Assembly (NCBI RefSeq): GCF_019703515.2
Contig: NC_059373.1
Coordinates: 11,195,281-11,259,280 of the forward strand
Source: Myxocyprinus asiaticus
Lineage: Eukaryota; Chordata; Actinopteri; Cypriniformes; Catostomidae
Direction of reading: 5' to 3'
DNA length: 64,000 bases
Shown one piece after another: positions 52,961 through 64,000 of the stretch. The first letter of the stretch is position 1. Each line of letters starts with the position of its first letter. The notes under the pieces were generated by a model. The model had not been told where the DNA came from. It saw only the letters and a list, made by a program, of their open reading frames with translations, and made no database searches. A program made the position numbers and the translations under genes.

Positions 52961-54012
52961 CCATTCAAGTAGATATGAGCTGTACTTTTATGCTGCTTGT
53001 TTACATTGAAAATAGCTGCCCCGGAGCATTCCACAGAGTGGACTGACTTGCCTTGAAAGGGACTTTAGTATTCATGTAAAAACACATGTTGTGCAGTGTT
53101 TTGTTTGAATGGCACAGCCTCATTGCGTCTGTTTTGTCATTCTTTGAACTTTCATGCATTACTGTAAACTACATATTTGTATGCTGGACCTCCTATTTTA
53201 TTTAGCTTGCATTGTAGATGATGCCTTCTACAAATGTACTCTTCATTTGGAACAGCTTGATCTTTGACTTGTTCAAGTGACATTTCAAATCACAGCCTCA
53301 TTGTAAATTTTCTATTTTTTTTTTCTTTGTCATTACAACTGGCAGAGTCTGCTGTAATTTATTGTAATTTTTCCTAAAACACGTAAACTGCAAGGAGAGT
53401 TAAATGCTTTACCTGGTGAAACAGAGCCATGGCATATAATGCCCAGTGAAAAGCAGCACTCTGTAGCATCTAATCACTGTCCCCAGTGTGGTACTTTGAA
53501 GTGCTATCAGGTTCAACACTGCGGCGGGTGAATAGGCAAACAGGGCTTTATTGTCGCAGAGGAGGTTAAGCACAGAATAAAAGAATAGTTGAGTTCACTT
53601 GTCTACCCTGGAGCCTGGCTGCCCCTGGAGAAGGGAGAAGAGAAGAGCAAGCGTGCATACACAAGCATCCAATTCTCTAGAGCAGAGAACAGTCTGTGCT
53701 TGTGGTGAAGATACAGGTGTCTTGAACAATGTTGAGTTTAAGTTAATATTTTTTACAAATTTGCATGCATTATGTGAGTTTGCATGTCACAAACATGATT
53801 TAGACAAGTCTCATACCACATGCATATGTAGGACTTATTTAGTTTAATGTCCATATTAACAGGGTATAGCACTCACACTGGGAGCGTGAGCAGTGCAAAT
53901 TTGTAGCTGAAGCTTTACGGCCTGTTTTTTGTAGTGCTCAGCAGAAAACATGTTGAAAAATAACTTTAAACCTATTTATCGACATAATTTTTTGCAATAT
54001 ATAGGCTTTTAT
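52961..54012. other. No gene seen
   Basis: No coding exon or element end recognised. Confidence 0.4.
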
Positions 54013-54480
54013 TACAGAAATAGTTCACCCAAAAATGAAAATACTCTAATCATTTACTCATGCCATGCCAGATGTGTATGTCTTTCTTTCATCTGCTGAA
54101 CACAAACAAAGATTTTTAGAAGAATATTGCAGCTCTGTAGGTCCATACAATGGAAGTGAATGATTCTGGAGCAATCTAATCAGTTTTACATGAACATCTT
54201 GCCATTGCAGTCTCTAGGCATGATCATGTTTTCAAGCTTAATTATACTTACTAGTGCTTGACGCATGCGCAGAGCGCTAGAAGACGTTAGGATGTATAAT
54301 CGAGCTTGAAATCATGATCACCAAGGAGACTGCTGATGTCAAGGTTTATAGTGAAAAAGGAGTTATATTTTGGTCTGTTCTCACTAAAAACTGATCTCTT
54401 CAGTAGGCATGAATGGATTACCTTTATAAGGCCTTAATGCGGCCTTTATGTGCCACAGAGTCAAGGTAAAAGTACACAAA
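54013..54480. mobile_element. MITE, decayed right end
   Basis: AATAGTTCACCCAAAAATG, CAGATGTGTATGTCTTTC and CAGCTCTGTAGGTCCATACA as in the 45562 and 51803 elements, then an inner part (GATCATGTTTTCAAGCTTAA, GAAAAAGGAGTTATATTTTG) shared with 58440-60420. Confidence 0.7.
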
Positions 54481-55484
54481 GAGCATTAACGTTAAAAAAA
54501 TCATCTGTTTGGGAGAACATTTAAGATGAAATATAATTTTGCAAAAACGTTGCCGCAATCACTTAATTTTTTAATGAGATCAGGCTGGTATCATTTGTTT
54601 TGACTCTGGAGTACTTGTAAAAACTGATAATGTGAAATGCTGAACCTGCACATTGAAAGTGGCAATCGTAGTCGCAGATAGGCTAGACACATGCCTCTTG
54701 TTGTGATTTTACTAAATTCAGTAGTAAAAGTTATTACATTGGGCATTATAGGACAAGCAGAGATTACTCTCGGCTCATTAGGTGACTTTCACTTTGCTTT
54801 ACCGCTGCCTCTGAGGCTCATTAGGACATTTACAGCTGAGCTTCTGATTACCAGCTCTGATCTAACTCCCCTTTAGAGTTCAGAACACAGCCGCGGGTTA
54901 CCTTGGGTCAGTGCATCCACACACAGGCCCACATACAGGCAGAGGAGGCACGGCCTTCACCGTAATTCCCGCTCTCAACCGAGCAACATCTCCCAATAAA
55001 CAGGAAGTGTCCAAGTGGTGGTTTTAAAATGTTCAGGAAAGGAGTGGGTCTTTTAGAATGACGCAAACATGTTTCTCCAAATGGTTCTGGTGCACCAGCT
55101 CAATGTTTGTTGTTCATTGGGTTATCTTTGGGTTGGTGTATTTCCATTCCAGTATTTCTCATTTTTTGTCAAGACCTTGCCTTAAAGAGGAAGGCAATGC
55201 TAAATAGAACTCAAATGCAACCCGGCTAGGGGCCGTTCCCACTAACATGTTTTCTGTTTTCGTTTTCAATTGTGTTTCGAATTGTTTTTCTAACTGGTGT
55301 TTGTTCATGTCTAAATGTCTCGTGCAGGAGCGCCATGTTTTTCTATGTGTGTCAAGTTTAAAAGAACTACAACTTTTTAAAACATATCTCGAGACACCTG
55401 CGTTCTGTTCTGTTTGTTGTGCTGTCTAGATTCTATTTAGCTCAGGAATGAGCTCTGCCCGAACACACCTAACATGCTACTGTT
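54481..55484. other. No gene seen
   Basis: No convincing exon. Moderately unique sequence with several short open frames. Confidence 0.4.
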
Positions 55485-55500
55485 AATAAAGATTTAAGTT

Positions 55501-55926
55501 GGGCCTGTGTAGCTCAGCGAGTATTGATGCTGACTACCACCCCTGGAGTCTCAAGTTTGAATCCAGGGTGTGCTGAGGGTAGAGTCACATGGGGTAACCT
55601 CCTCCTGGTCATAATTTGTGGTTCTCGCTCTTAATGGGGCACGAGGAAAGTTATGCGTGGATCGTGGAGAGTAGCATGAGTCTCCACATGCTGGGAGTCT
55701 CTGCGGTGTCATGCACGACAAGCCATGTGAAAAGATGCACGGATTGACGGTCTCAGAAGCGGAGGCAACTGAGACTTGTCCTCCGCCACCTGGATTGAGG
55801 TGAGTAACCGCGCCACCACGAGGACCTGCTAAGCAGTGGGAATTGGGCATTCCAAATTGGGAGAAAAGGGGATAAAAAATTACAAAATAAATAAAATTAA
55901 AATTAAAATAATAATAAAAAAGAAAA
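55501..55926 (+). mobile_element. tRNA-derived SINE with 16-bp target duplication
   Basis: The pol III promoter boxes are visible: A box TAGCTCAGCGAG (55510-55521) and B box AGTTTGAATCC (55554-55564). A tRNA-unrelated body and an A/T-rich tail of AATAAA-type repeats follow. AATAAAGATTTAAGTT occurs exactly before (55485-55500) and after (55927-55942) it. The 210-codon open frame on the other strand is a shadow of this element. Confidence 0.93.
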
Positions 55927-55942
55927 AATAAAGATTTAAGTT

Positions 55943-58134
55943 TACATCCACAGGGAATTTTCAGAGCTGGGTGTGATTGTACTGCATGTTTGTATTTACT
56001 CACAGTTACCATGGTATGTCTCAGAACACAGCTGAAGAGTGAATTTAGTAAATTTTGTTTCTCACTGTATGACAGAAAAGTACCACAGTCTGAGTTTAAA
56101 GACTCAACCTGTATGCTGGCCTTTCCATAACACTGAATGTGTGGTTGAAAATAAATCCACACAGTTAATGGACCATGGTCCATTAGTTATTCACTCTGCA
56201 TAAACATAAACCTCTGAGTATTTGAATGGACGCAAGTAAGCTTCAACCTGCATTTTTCCTAGTTTATTTAGCCTGTCTCACATAACATCCATTTTATCAG
56301 GGTGGTATCCCCATAGACATTTTATAAATTAAATTATTAAAGATATTATCACAATGATTACATTTTATCCTACCCAATCATTAGTATATGGTTACATCAT
56401 TGCATTTTATATCACTATCTTTGGTGTGAATCAAACAAAATGTAAATTCTGTCATTATATACTCTAACACTCACATAGTGTAGTACATTTACATGGACAC
56501 CAGAAAGCGGCTTATTGTGAGAAAACGGGTTATTGCGAGAAAACAGTGTTCCCGTTTACATGTACTGTATAAGCGGTGTACTCTTTATGCCCGTATACAT
56601 GTGGCTCGGTCAAAATGCAGTATTTTTACCATATAATGAAAGTGAATCAGTGTATATTGCCTTAAATTTCAGTCTGTTCCTCACACAAAGCGATCGTATA
56701 GCTTCACAAGACTTAATCGACTACTTTAACTGTTTTTTTTTCTTTCATTGAGCTTGACAGCCTAGAGTCACTATTCGCATTCAGTATATGGTGAAAAGAC
56801 ATGTGAAGTTGTGTGATGTGGAGGTATCAGGCAGGAAATTCAAAACTGGTGCTGCTGTGTTACACAGCCCATAGATAAACTGAAATATATCTCAAAGCAG
56901 CACATTAGCTGTGCCAGAATTGTTGTGTGGTTGGACTCCCTTCGGGCTTGAGCAAATTGCATTTAAAAATGTCTCAAGCTAAGGCCAAAGGATCTTATGT
57001 CAGTTGTACATGTTTTCCACTCTTTGTAAATCCCCCGGGGGACACGGAGGGGTGCAAATGAAATCAGTGTTCCAAGTTTAAGCAAATAATCAGCCTCCCT
57101 CAATGGAAATCCAGGGTGGATTGATGTCATTTGTGTCTAAGGACTAATTGTGCCCAATCAAGCCTCAGTGCCAATGAAGTGGATCAAATGATTGACAAGT
57201 CCTGCTCAGTGTTGACTTTGGACCAAAGGCAGGTCGTTAGATCATGAGTTTAAATTCTGAGAGGAAATAACACGTTGGCAGTGTCAGCAGGGCAGGTAAG
57301 TGCATGGACTCTGAAGTGTAGGGGAAGATTGTGATGTCAGAGGAAGAATTCTAAAGTTGAAGTTTGTAATTTTCTTGATATAAAAATACTTATATAAAAA
57401 TCCTATCCCAACTTAATATTACATACCGTATACTAATAGTGAGCTATTTGTATATAGATTGCCCTGAAAAGTGAAAACACTGTGGCTCTGGTGCTGTGAC
57501 TAGCCTCACACAGCAATGGCTCAACCAATGGCGTAAGATTGGAGCTGAACTATGTGTTTGGCTTACCAAAGGCAGACAGGGGAAATGTTCAGGAACACTT
57601 TTTGAAATCATAGGCTGAGTTCGGAAAAGATACCTCCCGTACTATTATCTATATATAGCAGAAATAGTAAGAGTAGTGTGGTTGTATGCCATTCCGAACT
57701 CTGCCATAGTTTTTGCAATGGCATTTGGTGAAGATAGTGGCTTTCTTAGATAGAATTGCTCATTTCTGTTTTGTGAAGTGTGCATATTAAACAATTTTTC
57801 ACTGCAAATGAGACTGCACAAGAAATGTATCTGGGTATATGCAGTGACTACACTTGAAAATAATTCTTGTCATTTGCTCTGGAAAATAATTATAATATTT
57901 GGCCCTCGCAGTGTGATGATGACATTTGTTTTCACAGTTGAAACAACTTTAAGAAGCACTTAAATAATAGAGGTGAAAATAACATTAGGTAATGCTTCAG
58001 AGTGCCTGTTTTGTATGCAGGCCTCCTCAACCCAAAATCTAGCTCCTTCAGAATTCACGTTTATTGGCCAAGCAAGTTGCACTTGAGTAAATGATGCGAG
58101 TAAGTTGTCCAGTGGTCTTCTTAAACTTTAAGGC
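55943..58134. other. No gene seen; repeat fragments
   Basis: 56480-56620 (TTTACATGGACACCAGAAAG, CCGTTTACATGTACTGTATA) and 57615-57710 (GAGTTCGGAAAAGATACC, CATTCCGAACTC) look like decayed TIR elements. No gene. Confidence 0.4.
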
Positions 58135-58428
58135 TTAAAGAGATGAAGTTCTGTCATTATTTACTCGCCTTTATGTTGTTCCAAACTTGTATGACTTTTT
58201 TTTCTTTCGTGGAACATAAAAGGACGTATTAGGCAGAATGACAGCCTCAGTCACCATTCACTTTCATCGTATGAAAAATTATGCAATGCAAGTGAATGGT
58301 GACTGACACTAACATTCTGCCTAACATCTTCTTAGGTGTTCCATGAAAGAAAGTCATACAGGTTTGGAACAACATGAGGGTACCTGAATGACGACAGAAT
58401 TTTCATTTTTGGGTAAACTACCCCTTAA
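58135..58428. mobile_element. Palindromic TTAA MITE
   Basis: TTAAAGAGATGAAGTTCTGTC to GGGTAAACTACCCCTTAA. Arms pair through GTTGTTCCAAAC/GTTTGGAACAAC and CAGTCACCATTCACTT and complement. Same family as 777-1051. Confidence 0.82.
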
Positions 58429-58783
58429 AATAACAGTTCACCCAAAACTTAACATTTCTCAGCTCTGTATGTCCATACAATGCAAGCGAATGGTGACCAA
58501 AACTTTCAAGCTCCAATAAGCACATAAGCATAAAAGTAATTCACTCCACTGTTTTAATGTCTTCTGAAGCGATCCAATCGGTTTTGGGCAAGAACCAACC
58601 AAAATGTAACTCCTTTTTCACTATAAATCTTAACATCAGCAGTCTCTACTCTGCTTGGTGATCATGATTTTAAGCTCAATTATACTTCCTAGCGCCATCT
58701 AGCGCTCTGCGAATGCATAAAGTACTAGGGAGTGCTGAGCTTGAAATCATGATCGTGCCTAGAGACTGCAATGGCAAGATGTA

Positions 58784-60372
58784 CAGTCATGTGAAAAAGA
58801 AAGTACACCCTCCTTGAATTCTATGGTTTTACATATCAGGACATAATAAAAATCATCTGGTCCTTAGCAGGTCTTAAAATTAGGTAAATACAACCTCAGA
58901 TGAACAACAACACATGACATATTACACTATTATTACACTATTGTCATGATTTATTTAACAAAAATAAAGCCAAAATGGAGAAGCCATGTGTGAAAAACTA
59001 AGTACACCCTTACTGCTTCCATAGGAATTAAGAGGCTAAGTAGTAGCCATGTGCTTCTAATCAAATGCCCTTGATTAATTGATCATCAGCAAGTGTGACC
59101 ACTTCTATAAAAGCCGAAGTTTTAGCAGTTTGCTGGTCTGGAGCATTCAGGTGTGTGTTAACACAATGCCAAGGAGGGTAGACATCAGCAAAGATCTTAG
59201 AGAAGCAATTATTGCTGCCCATCAATCTGGGAAGGGTTATAAGGCCATTTCCAAACAATTTAAAGTCCATCATTCTACAGTGAGGAAGATTATTCACAAG
59301 TGGAAAACATTCAAGACAGTTGCCAATCTTCCCAGGAGTGGACGTCCCAGCAAATTCACCCCAAGGTCAGACCTTGCAATGCTCAGAGAAATTGCAAAAA
59401 ACCCAACAGTTACATCTAAGACTCTACAGCCTCAGTTAGCATGTTAAATGTTAAAGTTCATGACAGTACAATTAGAAAAAGACTGAACAAGCATGGTTTG
59501 TTTGGAAGGGTTGCCAGGAGAAAGCCTCTTCTCTCTAAAAAGAACATGGCAGCACGGTTTAGGTTTGCAAATTTGCATCTGAACAAACCACAAGACTTCT
59601 GAAACAATGTCCTTTGGACAGACGAGACCAAAGTGGAGATGTTTGCCAATATTCACAGCGCCACATTTGGCAAAAACCAAACACAGCATGTCAGCACTAA
59701 CTCTTCATACCAACTGTCAAGCACGGTGGTGGAGGGGTGATAATTTGGGCTTGTTTTGCAGCCACAGGACCTGGGCACCTTGCTGTCATTGAGTTGACCA
59801 TGAACGCCTCTGTATACCAAAGTACTCTAGAGACAAATGTGAGGCCATCTCTCTGACGGCTAAAGCTTGGCCGAAATTGGGTCATGCAACAGGACAATGA
59901 TCCCAAGCACACCAGCAAATCTATAACAGAATGGCTGAAAAAGAAAAGAATAAAGGTGTTGCAGTGGCCCAGTCAAAGTCCAGACCTCAATCCGATTGAA
60001 ATGCTGTGGCGGGACCTTAAGAGAGCTGTGCATAAACAAATGCCCGCAAACCTCAATGAACTGAAGCAACGTTGTAAAGAAGAGTGGGCTAAAACTCCAC
60101 AATGATGTGAGAGATTGATAAATTCATACAGAAAACGATTACTTGAAGTTATTGCTGCTAAAGGTGGTTCTACAAGCTACTGAATCATAAGGTGTACTTA
60201 GTTTTTCACACACGGCTTCGCCATTTTGGCTTTAATTTTGTTAAATAAATCATGACACAGTGTAATATGTCATGTGTTGTTGTTCATCTGAGGTTGTATT
60301 TACCTAATTTTATGTCCTGATACGTAAAACCATAGAATTCAATGAGGGTGTACTTTCTTTTTCACATGACTG
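58784..60372 (+). mobile_element. Tc1/mariner element 3, full length, inactive
   Basis: CAGTCATGTGAAAAAGAAAG at left, mirrored at right, with TA at 58782-58783 and 60373-60374. Inverted repeats of about 210 bp carry direct repeats (AAGTACACCCT) at both edges, the IR/DR form. A family different from the 35-kb pair and the grb10 intron element. Confidence 0.93.
59166..60183 (+). pseudogene. Tc1 transposase pseudogene (element 3)
   Basis: Starts MPRRVDISKDLREAIIAAHQ with a helix-turn-helix (HHSTVRKIIHKWK) and GRPSK, hits a stop near 59445, and resumes in other frames. [18 protein letters not shown] and [15 protein letters not shown] carry the second catalytic Asp and the Glu. It ends in TSY. 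Several frame breaks and an in-frame stop in the central part make it inactive. Confidence 0.92.
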
Positions 60373-60420
60373 TACAGAGAAAAAGGAGTTACATTTTGGT
60401 CTAGATTTAGTTCAGTTAAG

Positions 60421-61016
60421 CTACACCTCTTTGATTTTTAGAATCGCATCACCAAATGTTAATTGATTTGAAAGCATTCTAAAATTCAGTTTTTGAATCT
60501 AAAGAGGATCACCGCTTTGTTGCGCATCAAGCTTAAGCTTACCCTCCCCCCATGCTCCACCTCATAAAACGACAACAGTTAATACCCACATAGGAGACAA
60601 GGTGTTGAGAGAGAGCAGTGAATAATGGTGAGTGATGGTGAGGGGGTGACATTGTATCCAACTTCCAGAGTCCCGTGTCTGTGTCTGCCACCTCATGGCA
60701 CCACTTTAACCCTTAGAATTCCTCGCATTCCTCCAGTCGCGGGCCACAAGCCTCACTGTGGCCCATTTAAGATGACTGACGTTTTTTTTGCTACCATTAA
60801 GCACCACCAGGCAATTGACCCCCTGACCTTCTACAAGCGACCTGTTGGAGCGGCTTTCAAGTGTATACTTAAATCTTCATGGGAATGGCCTCCCTGATCC
60901 AGGATCAGGTCCCACTGAGCAATCAACACCTAGAGGTTAGTTGGGTGAGCCTGAACCTTGTGGTCAGTCTAGCATGTAAAATAGCTTCTGTCTTTGCTCT
61001 GGCTGTGTGTGCGTGT

Positions 61017-61070
<54 letters not shown>

Positions 61071-62209
61071 ATGTATTGTGTAATGTATTTGCCTTTGAAG
61101 TTAATTTTGTCATAATCAGTTTGGAAGCATGTTTTTTGTTTAGGAATGTTGCTGATTGACTGACGCAGAGATGTTGTATTTAACAGCCAGCAATAATTTG
61201 GCACTAAAGAAAAGATGTCCGTGTTTCATTAGGGTTGTTTTTGGATGTAAATGTAATAGTCAGCTTTTAGAAACACTGAAAATGTTACAGTTACAATATC
61301 ATACTGTTTAGCCTCTTTAAAGGTGATGTGTGTTCATTTTTTTAATGTTAAAATACTTTTTTGTATTCAAGCTTGATATGCAAAGACAACTGTAAGATAT
61401 TTGTAGGTCGATTCCCTCCAATAAAAGAAACATTGTTTCAACCAAAGTTGTGAGTTTGGAGCGAGACTATCTATTTGTTCAGCCAATAGAAGACGAAGAG
61501 TGTTCGGTAAACCTGTTTGAAAATACTAAATTATGCAGTGTTTATTTATTTAATTTTTTTTTTAAAGAGAGTCAGTAATTATTGCATTGAATTGTCTTGG
61601 CAATATAGTCTGACACAACTAAAATATTTTTAAATGTGGACAGTACCGATATTAGGCCATTCAAATTTTGAAATGAACCATAAAAAAAGTGAGCAACTAA
61701 AGAAGCTTTCAGATGTCATTACAATTCGTGGTATCTATAATTTTCTTTAGTAAACCAGAAACAAGCAGCAAAAGTAAAAATGTTCATTTCCCAGCATTTT
61801 CAAGAGAAAGGAAATGTGTAGTTCATGCTGCATTATTACTGTAATAAAACAATGGCATCTTAGTCTCGTAATCAGTATGTGATCTAAAACAGGGTGGTAT
61901 CTGTCCCACAAGTAACCCACAAGTTCCAAACTTCAAGCTTTATCTGTTTAAAACAAGCTTATTTTCTTTGCTTAGATGTTTTATCCCAGATATTTAAGTT
62001 CAAGATGTCTAAATACTTTTTATCAAACCTCTGTACACTTCCTTACTAAAGTGCTCCTGGAGGCGGTTTGCGAGCTGTAATTGAAAGCATGTTTTTCATG
62101 TGCTCTTGACCTATCAAGATTGTTGTTGAGATTTTTTAAATCTGCTCTTTATTTTTATCAGTGTGTTTTTAAAGATAAGATGTACAGAGATACTTGACCA
62201 GTATTAGAG
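60421..62209. other. No gene seen
   Basis: A 90-codon open frame at 60625-60897 has somewhat gene-like composition but no recognised motif or splice context, so I do not call it. The rest is AT-rich. Confidence 0.4.
61006..61068. repeat. (TG)n microsatellite
   Basis: About 30 TG units with one TTTG interruption near the start. Confidence 0.9.
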
Positions 62210-62348
62210 GAAGTGAATGGTGACTGAGGCTTATATTCTGCCTAACATCTCTTTTTACAATCTACAGAGGCATGAAAGTCATACATGAATAACATAATAA
62301 TGAATAAATGATGACAACATTTTAAATGTTTGGATTAACAATGCCTTT
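62210..62348. mobile_element. Half of a palindromic TTAA MITE
   Basis: GTGAATGGTGACTGAGGC, ATTCTGCCTAACATCTC and an eroded right end TTTAA match the right arm of 777-1051; the left arm is gone. Confidence 0.6.
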
Positions 62349-62879
62349 AAGTCAGTTAAACATAGTAGAATTAATTTGCAGTTGTATGGGCATGTTAATG
62401 TATGTGTGTGCTTGTCTTTCTTTATGTATGATGTGTGAGTGTGCATGGATTCTTATATGTTGGTAGCTAAATTGAACTTCTATATGTGCATTCTTCAAAC
62501 CCCTCCCCCTGTTTAATTCAATGCAAAAACACTTCCTTTTCCACCCTGTTCTTGTCATAACACATTTCCTTTTTCTCCTGGATTCATACACTAGACTGGC
62601 TCAACAGAACAGGACGGGTTTGGGGTTTCCTCCAGAGGACTAAAGGTTTCACAATCAATGAACACTTTGCTGATTTTTATTGACCATAAAGTTCTGTTTT
62701 ATTTTTGTGGCATATAATTTATGCTTACATCTTGAAGGTTTGAATGGTGATCAAAGGTTGAGATTAGAAAAGTTCCCTTAATGATAATGTAACTTTTAAG
62801 GTTTCTTTTGACAGTGTTTATAAAAAAAATTATGGCTTTGGTGGACAAGAAATTAGGACAAACTTTTCATTCTTGGGTG
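62349..62879. other. No gene seen
   Basis: AT-rich sequence; 62590-62660 is slightly GC-richer but shows no exon I can support. Confidence 0.35.
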
Positions 62880-63130
62880 ACCTGGTAGACATCGGCTATG
62901 TTTGTAATCGCATACCAACATACTACTCTTACTTTCTGCAGTATATAGTATATTTATTGTGCAGAATATGCACATTTTCTGTATGCATCCAATACCCAGA
63001 TGACCTATATTTGCAAAAATGTGCAGTATACAACGTAGAACAGTGTGTGAGAAACTGTATTTCGCAATGCATTGCACTTGACTTCACCTTTTATTTACAG
63101 TGAATAAACCGAAAGTACGGTATAATTAAA
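62880..63130. repeat. Decayed interspersed element
   Basis: GTTTGTAATCGCATACCAAC, GCAGTATATAGTATATTTAT and GCAGAATATGCACATTTTCT recall a cyprinid TIR element; ends not defined. Confidence 0.45.
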
Positions 63131-64000
63131 ACCTTGGTTTCAACTCTACAGTATTTTGACTCATTTTGTTATTGGATTGCGAAAGAAAAGACTTTTGCAC
63201 ACAAAATGTAAACATTTTTATTTCCAAGAATATAGCTGGACAACATTAACATGCAACATGTTGAAGTTATGTGATGAGAATGCTGTATACTACTGTTTGA
63301 AACATTTATCATTGCAGAATACCTACATTTTAACATTAAAAACACATTATACAGTGCTTTTAATGATTTCGATTCCTTTTAAAGATTCCAATTCCTTAAT
63401 GATTCTTACTTTTGAGGAAGAAAACTTAGAAAAAATGAAATTGAATTTTTATTGCATTTACTGCCCTCAGTAGTCTGATGCCAAATTATTAGATAATTTC
63501 AGAAAAGGTGTGATTACATAGACTGTATAATTACTTTTCAAACACTTTTTAGAGGCATAATCAAATAATTGGTTCTTACAAAAAATTTGAAAACTCTTTT
63601 TTATATATATATATATATATTCCACAGATTACAATAAATCTCATAACGTGCAGTAGGTCTATCTTTAACTTCACATCGTCTTTTGAACAACCAGTCAGTA
63701 ACAGCACTGTCTGATTTAAGTTTTAGGAGTACACTGGTTGCACTGTATGTTTTGCATTGTAGATTCAAAAGAATTGGTTCATACGAGTCATTCGTTCGGG
63801 AATCGGACTATACTGGTCGTGCAGGGTGTTTTGTGCTGTAGATTTAAAAGAACTGGGGCCTCATTTATAAAGACGTTCGTAAAATTATCTTAAATGTCTT
63901 TAAAAAAAGTATTATTTATTATTCTTGTTGCACTGTAATCTGTCTTGGATAGTATTTTTCTGATGCAATTGAAACTTTTTAATGCAGCACTTTTTGTACT
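63131..64000. other. Window end, no gene seen
   Basis: AT-rich, with a short (AT)n at 63602-63620. A 105-codon open frame at 63156-63473 has no recognisable motif. Confidence 0.4.

Larger units (their letters stand above)
58429..60420. mobile_element. Second MITE, interrupted by Tc1
   Basis: Starts AACAGTTCACCCAAAACTT directly after the previous MITE. It contains CAGCTCTGTATGTCCATACA and an inner inverted part, is split at a TA by the 1589-bp Tc1, and resumes as CAGAGAAAAAGGAGTTACAT. Compare 54013-54480. Confidence 0.7.

Noticed and set aside
55551..56183. 210-codon open frame on the - strand
   Set aside because: It lies over the tRNA-derived SINE and its A-rich tail; it has low-complexity Phe/Tyr runs and no conserved domain.
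60625..60897. 90-codon open frame with gene-like composition
   Set aside because: No family match that I can name and no clear splice sites; left as unassigned.

Overview
This is teleost fish nuclear DNA, most likely from a cyprinid. The evidence is split vertebrate genes with long introns, a fish-style immunoglobulin light-chain locus with V segments opposed to J and C, several Tc1/mariner elements, palindromic TTAA-flanked MITEs, a tRNA-derived SINE and long CA/TG tracts. I see no prokaryotic or viral gene cassette.

Region 1 (1-12.8 kb): the last 12 coding exons of a GRB7/10/14-family adaptor gene on the + strand, best matched to grb10. All 12 exons join in frame to a 428-residue C-terminal product (second part of the RA domain, PH, BPS, SH2, stop). 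The 5' exons lie outside the window. Introns hold MITEs and an internally deleted Sleeping Beauty-type element.

Region 2 (12.8-20.3 kb): intergenic, with MITEs and a decayed proline-tRNA-like sequence.

Region 3 (20.3-43.9 kb): an immunoglobulin light-chain locus with kappa-type recombination signals (12-bp spacers on V, 23-bp on J). Seven V segments plus one relic lie on the + strand. Four J and three C segments lie on the - strand. They read as three units: C1/J1, a dead C3/J4 unit, and C2 with J2 and J3. V3, V4, V7, J2, J3, C1 and C2 look usable. V1, V5, V6, the relic, J4 and C3 are pseudogenes. V2 has a stop in its leader and J1 has lost the conserved Phe. Because V and J are opposed, joining must be by inversion, and each V can in principle reach each J. 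All three J-C introns keep a block of about 65 bp containing an ETS-IRF composite motif, the best candidate light-chain enhancer here. Two head-to-head Tc1 elements, one with an intact 344-residue transposase, sit where the 3' UTR of the dead C3 should be.

Region 4 (43.9-64 kb): no gene recognised. It is layered repeats: a GC-rich unrecognised repeat with a minisatellite, CA/TG tracts, a 2.8-kb hAT-like element with another element nested in its minisatellite, TTAA MITEs (one with its empty target site elsewhere in the window), a SINE with a perfect 16-bp target duplication, and a degraded Tc1 inside another MITE.

All calls come from reading the sequence; no database search was run. Gene naming rests on recalled family features.
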